Assembly (NCBI GenBank): GCA_038235385.1 | Contig: JBBSTY010000086.1 | Span: 1-18,222, forward strand | Reading direction: 5' to 3' | DNA from: JBBSTY01 sp038235385 | GTDB taxonomy: Bacteria; Actinomycetota; Acidimicrobiia; Acidimicrobiales; Acidimicrobilacustridaceae | DNA length: 18,222 nucleotides | Shown here: piece after piece, positions 15,567-18,222 of the stretch | Layout of the letters: each line of letters starts with the position of its first letter | Numbering within the stretch: position 1 is the first letter of the stretch | The notes under the pieces: generated by a model | Told to the model about the DNA's origin: nothing | Databases searched by the model: none | The model's input: the letters and a program-made list of their open reading frames with translations, nothing else | Translations under genes and position numbers: made by a program

Positions 15567-15572
15567 GCGCGG

Positions 15573-16412
15573 GTGACCTACGAGGCGGTGGAGCAGGTGG
15601 TCGGTGACGGCGCGGGGCCGGTCTGGGACGTCCGGCGCACGACGGAGACGGCCTCCACCAACGCCGACCTCCTCGATCTGGCGCGAGTTGGCGCCCCCGA
15701 GGGGGTGGTGCTGGTGGCCGATCACCAGACGGCCGGCCGCGGCCGACTCGACCGGTCCTGGCAGGCACCTCCGGGCGCCTCGTTGCTGTTGTCGGTCCTC
15801 ACCCGCCCGTCCGACCCACCCCGCTCGCTCGCCCTCGACCACCTCCACCTCGTCTCCAACGCCGTCGGCGTGGCCGCGGCGGTTGCCGCTCGCCGGGTCA
15901 GTGGCGTCGACGTCGGGGTGAAGTGGCCCAACGACCTGGTGATCGACACATCCGACGGCATGCGCAAGGTCAGCGGCATCCTGGCCGAGTCGATCCTCAC
16001 CGACGGTCGCGCCGACGCGCTCGTGGTGGGCATCGGGATCAACGTCAACTGGCCGCGCGACCTGCCGCCCGACCTGGCCGACATCGCCATCGCGCTCAAC
16101 CACGCGGCCGGGCGCCACGTCGATGGCCACGAGCTGCTGCGGGAGCTCCTCGTCGAGCTGGGTCGGTGCTACGGCGCGCTCGGCTCGTTCGAGGGTCGAG
16201 CCGCCCTCCTCGGCGAGTACCGTCAGCTCTCGGCCACCATCGGCAGCCGGGTGCGGGTCGAGCTCTCGGGCGAGACCATCGTCGGTGACGCCATCGACAT
16301 CACCGCCGAGGGCCACCTGCTGGTCGTGGACGAGTGCCCGGACCGGCCTCGCGAGATCGTCGCCGGTGATGTCGTGCACCTCCGTCCCCACGCCGGCCCC
16401 ACGGCTCCATGA
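15573..16412 (+). CDS. birA: Biotin--[acetyl-CoA carboxylase] ligase, monofunctional
   Basis: 279 aa. Catalytic motifs are intact: TASTN (26-30), the biotinyl-AMP loop GRGRLDRSW (55-63), KWPNDL (117-122) and KVSGILAE (132-139), then GIGINVNW and a small C-terminal beta domain (about 228-275). There is no N-terminal helix-turn-helix, so it is the class lacking repressor function. It activates biotin with ATP and attaches it to the Lys of biotin carrier domains; the only such carrier in the window is Lys556 of the carboxylase alpha chain. The GTG was chosen because TACGCT lies 6 nt upstream. The stop overlaps the glycosyltransferase start (ATGA), an unexpected functional partner. Confidence 0.94.
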   Translation: MTYEAVEQVVGDGAGPVWDVRRTTETASTNADLLDLARVGAPEGVVLVADHQTAGRGRLDRSWQAPPGASLLLSVLTRPSDPPRSLALDHLHLVSNAVGVAAAVAARRVSGVDVGVKWPNDLVIDTSDGMRKVSGILAESILTDGRADALVVGIGINVNWPRDLPPDLADIAIALNHAAGRHVDGHELLRELLVELGRCYGALGSFEGRAALLGEYRQLSATIGSRVRVELSGETIVGDAIDITAEGHLLVVDECPDRPREIVAGDVVHLRPHAGPTAP

Positions 16413-18222
16413 GGATCGTCTTCGACGGCACCGCGTTCCTCGACCGCCGAACCGGGGTCGGTGTCTTCCTCAACGAGGTCAGTCGCCGTCTCGTGAGCCG
16501 GCCCGACCTCGAGGTCGGCGCCTTCGCCATGACGTTGCTCGGCTACGGCGAGCTCGAGCGGCGGGTCCCGATGGGTGTGCACGCCTTCACCCGTCCCATC
16601 CCCGCTCCGCAGCTGCGACGCCGGTGGGCGGTCGCCGACGATCCGGTGATCGAGTGGTGGACGGGTGCCGCCGATGTCTTCCACGGCCCCAACTTCTTGG
16701 TCCCGCCGGCCCGTGACGCCGCCGAGGTCGTCACCGTGCACGACCTCACGCCCTTGCACTTCCCCGAGATGTGCACGCCGGAGGTGACCCTCTACCCGCG
16801 CTACATCGAGCGGGCCGCCGCACGTGGCGCGTGGATCCACACCGTTTCGCACCACGTGGCCGACGAGGTGCGCGCGCACTTCGCCGTCGACCCCGAGCGG
16901 GTCGTCGTGGTGCCCAACGGTGTCGTGTCGGTGCCCGACGCCGATCCCGCCCGCGGTCGCGAGCTCGCCGGGGGCCACCCCTACGTGCTCGCCGTGGGGA
17001 CCATCGAGCCGCGCAAGGACTACCCCTCGCTGATCCGGGCCTTCGACCAGGTGGCGGCGGACCAGCCCGACCTGCGTCTCGTCGTGGCCGGTGGAGACGG
17101 ATGGGGGACCGATGCCTTCGAATCCGCTCTCGCCGGCGCCCGCCACCGCTCACGCGTGGTCCGCCTGGGTTGGGTGAGCGACCCCGACCGCATGGCCCTG
17201 CTCCACGGGGCGGAGCTGCTGGCCTACGCCTCGGTGTACGAGGGGTTCGGTCTCCCGCCGCTCGAGGCCATGACCGCAGGGGTCCCGGTGGTGGCCACGG
17301 CGGCAGGAGCCGTCCCCGAGGTCGTGGGCGACGCCGCCGAGGTCGTCCCCGTCGGTGACGTCGACGCGCTGGCCGCCGCCATGGCGACGGTCCTCACCGA
17401 CCGCACCCGCCGGGGCGAGCTCGTCGAGCGGGGCCACCGCAACGTCGAGCGCTTCTCGTGGGATGCCACGGCCTGTGCGTTGGTGGACCTCTACGAGCGA
17501 GCGGTGGAGCAACGGTCCGGGCGACGGGCGCCGCCCGCCCGATCGGGGGTGCTCGGGCGACGCCGCCCGATGGTCACGCTCACCGCGCCTCCCGGACGCA
17601 GAGGCGGCGACATCGCCGCACCTGCGGTGGTGCGCCTCGTCGTGCTGAACTTCAACGGCGGCGCCGACGTGGTGCGCTGCGTCGACGCGTTGCTCGCCGC
17701 CCGGCCCGACGGCGTCGACCTCGAGATCGTCGTCGTCGACAACGCCTCCACCGACGGCAGCACCGAGGCGTTGGCGGCCCGGTTCGACGACCTGGTGATC
17801 GTGCACAACCCCACCAACACGGGCTTCCCGGCGAACAACCTCGCGCTCCGCGATCTCGAGGGGGTGCGCTACGTGGGTCTCGTGAACCCCGACGTGTTCG
17901 TCGAACCCGGGTGGCTCGAACCGCTGATGGCGTGCCTCGACCACGGCGACGACCGGATCGGCGCCGCGTGTCCCCTCATGCTCTTCGAGGACCGCTTCGT
18001 CGATGTCGAGATCACCTCGCCCACGTCGACGCCGGGCGCGGGCGACATGCGCCAGCTGGGGGTGATGATCTCGGGCGCCCGGGTCGACGGCGCCGACGTG
18101 TGGGCCCGCGTCCGTGCGGGAGGCGTGGACTTCGGGCCCGAGCAGGGGCCCGAGGGCATGTTCCGCTGGACGGGTGGGCGCACGATCCTGCGCGTCCCGG
18201 TCCCGTCGACCGGTCCGGTGCC
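16409..18222 (+). CDS. GT4-GT2 fusion glycosyltransferase (3' end beyond the window)
   Basis: An uninterrupted frame of 604 codons runs to the right edge. Residues 1-370 are a GT-B, GT4-type enzyme: MRIVFDGTAFLDRRTGVGVF, HTVSHHVADEV, VGTIEPRKDYPSLIRAF (from Val196) and the retaining-enzyme motif with Glu278 and Glu286 (EGFGLPPLE). After an Arg/Pro-rich linker (about 378-405) a GT-A, GT2-type domain begins: VVLNFNGG (Asn414), VVVDNASTDGS (Asp444) and NPDV (493-496, the DXD-like metal site), as in rhamnosyltransferase-like enzymes. Both would be cytosolic and make surface glycan from nucleotide sugars. I checked codon by codon from about 17460 to the edge and found no stop, so it is one polypeptide. 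The ATG overlaps the birA stop. Sugars are not predictable. Confidence 0.88.
   Translation, partial: MRIVFDGTAFLDRRTGVGVFLNEVSRRLVSRPDLEVGAFAMTLLGYGELERRVPMGVHAFTRPIPAPQLRRRWAVADDPVIEWWTGAADVFHGPNFLVPPARDAAEVVTVHDLTPLHFPEMCTPEVTLYPRYIERAAARGAWIHTVSHHVADEVRAHFAVDPERVVVVPNGVVSVPDADPARGRELAGGHPYVLAVGTIEPRKDYPSLIRAFDQVAADQPDLRLVVAGGDGWGTDAFESALAGARHRSRVVRLGWVSDPDRMALLHGAELLAYASVYEGFGLPPLEAMTAGVPVVATAAGAVPEVVGDAAEVVPVGDVDALAAAMATVLTDRTRRGELVERGHRNVERFSWDATACALVDLYERAVEQRSGRRAPPARSGVLGRRRPMVTLTAPPGRRGGDIAAPAVVRLVVLNFNGGADVVRCVDALLAARPDGVDLEIVVVDNASTDGSTEALAARFDDLVIVHNPTNTGFPANNLALRDLEGVRYVGLVNPDVFVEPGWLEPLMACLDHGDDRIGAACPLMLFEDRFVDVEITSPTSTPGAGDMRQLGVMISGARVDGADVWARVRAGGVDFGPEQGPEGMFRWTGGRTILRVPVPSTGPV

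Noticed and set aside
15513..15572. Terminator between the aldo/keto reductase and birA genes
   Set aside because: The gap is GC-rich, but I found no stem longer than a few base pairs with a reasonable loop; the two may be partly cotranscribed.

Overview
The window is very GC-rich (roughly 70%), densely coded on both strands, and has the codon bias and short intergenic gaps of an actinobacterium. The gene set fits an Actinomycetota genome, and my best guess is class Acidimicrobiia: a single-chain coenzyme-B12 methylmalonyl-CoA mutase with MeaB, an AccA3-type carboxylase alpha chain, a Cys-less LpdA-like flavoprotein, a DUF2510 module and many apparently leaderless promoters. The class is inference. 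I see no insertion sequence, phage gene, CRISPR array, tRNA or rRNA.

Layout. 1-127 (-): 5' end of an unrecognised gene. 250-861 (-): FAS1 (fasciclin) lipoprotein. 1093-2264 (+): VOC/glyoxalase protein and sulfotransferase, start overlapping stop. 2325-6466 (-): a DUF2510-scramblase-like protein, then methylmalonyl-CoA mutase and its G-protein chaperone MeaB. 6540-8119 (+): FetA-FetB-like iron-export ABC pair, divergent from the scramblase-like gene. 8120-8415: a 296-bp gene-free stretch with a hairpin, an 11-bp repeat array and a promoter/operator. 8416-10289 (+): small membrane-anchored protein and a GT-C membrane glycosyltransferase. 10371-12256 (+): LpdA-like flavoprotein and an RDD membrane protein. 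12300-14583 (-): acyl-CoA carboxylase alpha chain (biotin carboxylase plus biotin carrier), preceded by an HNH-like protein with its own 14-codon upstream ORF. 14685-15512 (+): aldo/keto reductase. 15573-18222 (+): biotin ligase coupled to a GT4-GT2 fusion glycosyltransferase that runs off the right edge.

How it works together. MCM, MeaB, the carboxylase alpha chain and biotin ligase are all parts of propionyl-CoA/methylmalonyl-CoA metabolism and its cofactor loading, but they lie in separate transcription units and no carboxyltransferase (beta) subunit or epimerase is evident. The two glycosyltransferase units and the sulfotransferase suggest envelope glycan work.

The most notable non-coding signal is architectural. 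At least five genes have a TANNNT hexamer exactly 6-7 nt before the start codon, which predicts leaderless mRNAs, and several second genes are joined by 4-nt start/stop overlaps. The most unusual local structures are the 11-bp helically phased repeat array at 8168-8277, dyads abutting -10 boxes at three promoters, a leaderless 14-codon uORF overlapping the HNH-like gene, and the loss of the expected HNH histidine in that gene. No clear previously undescribed defence or mobile system was found.
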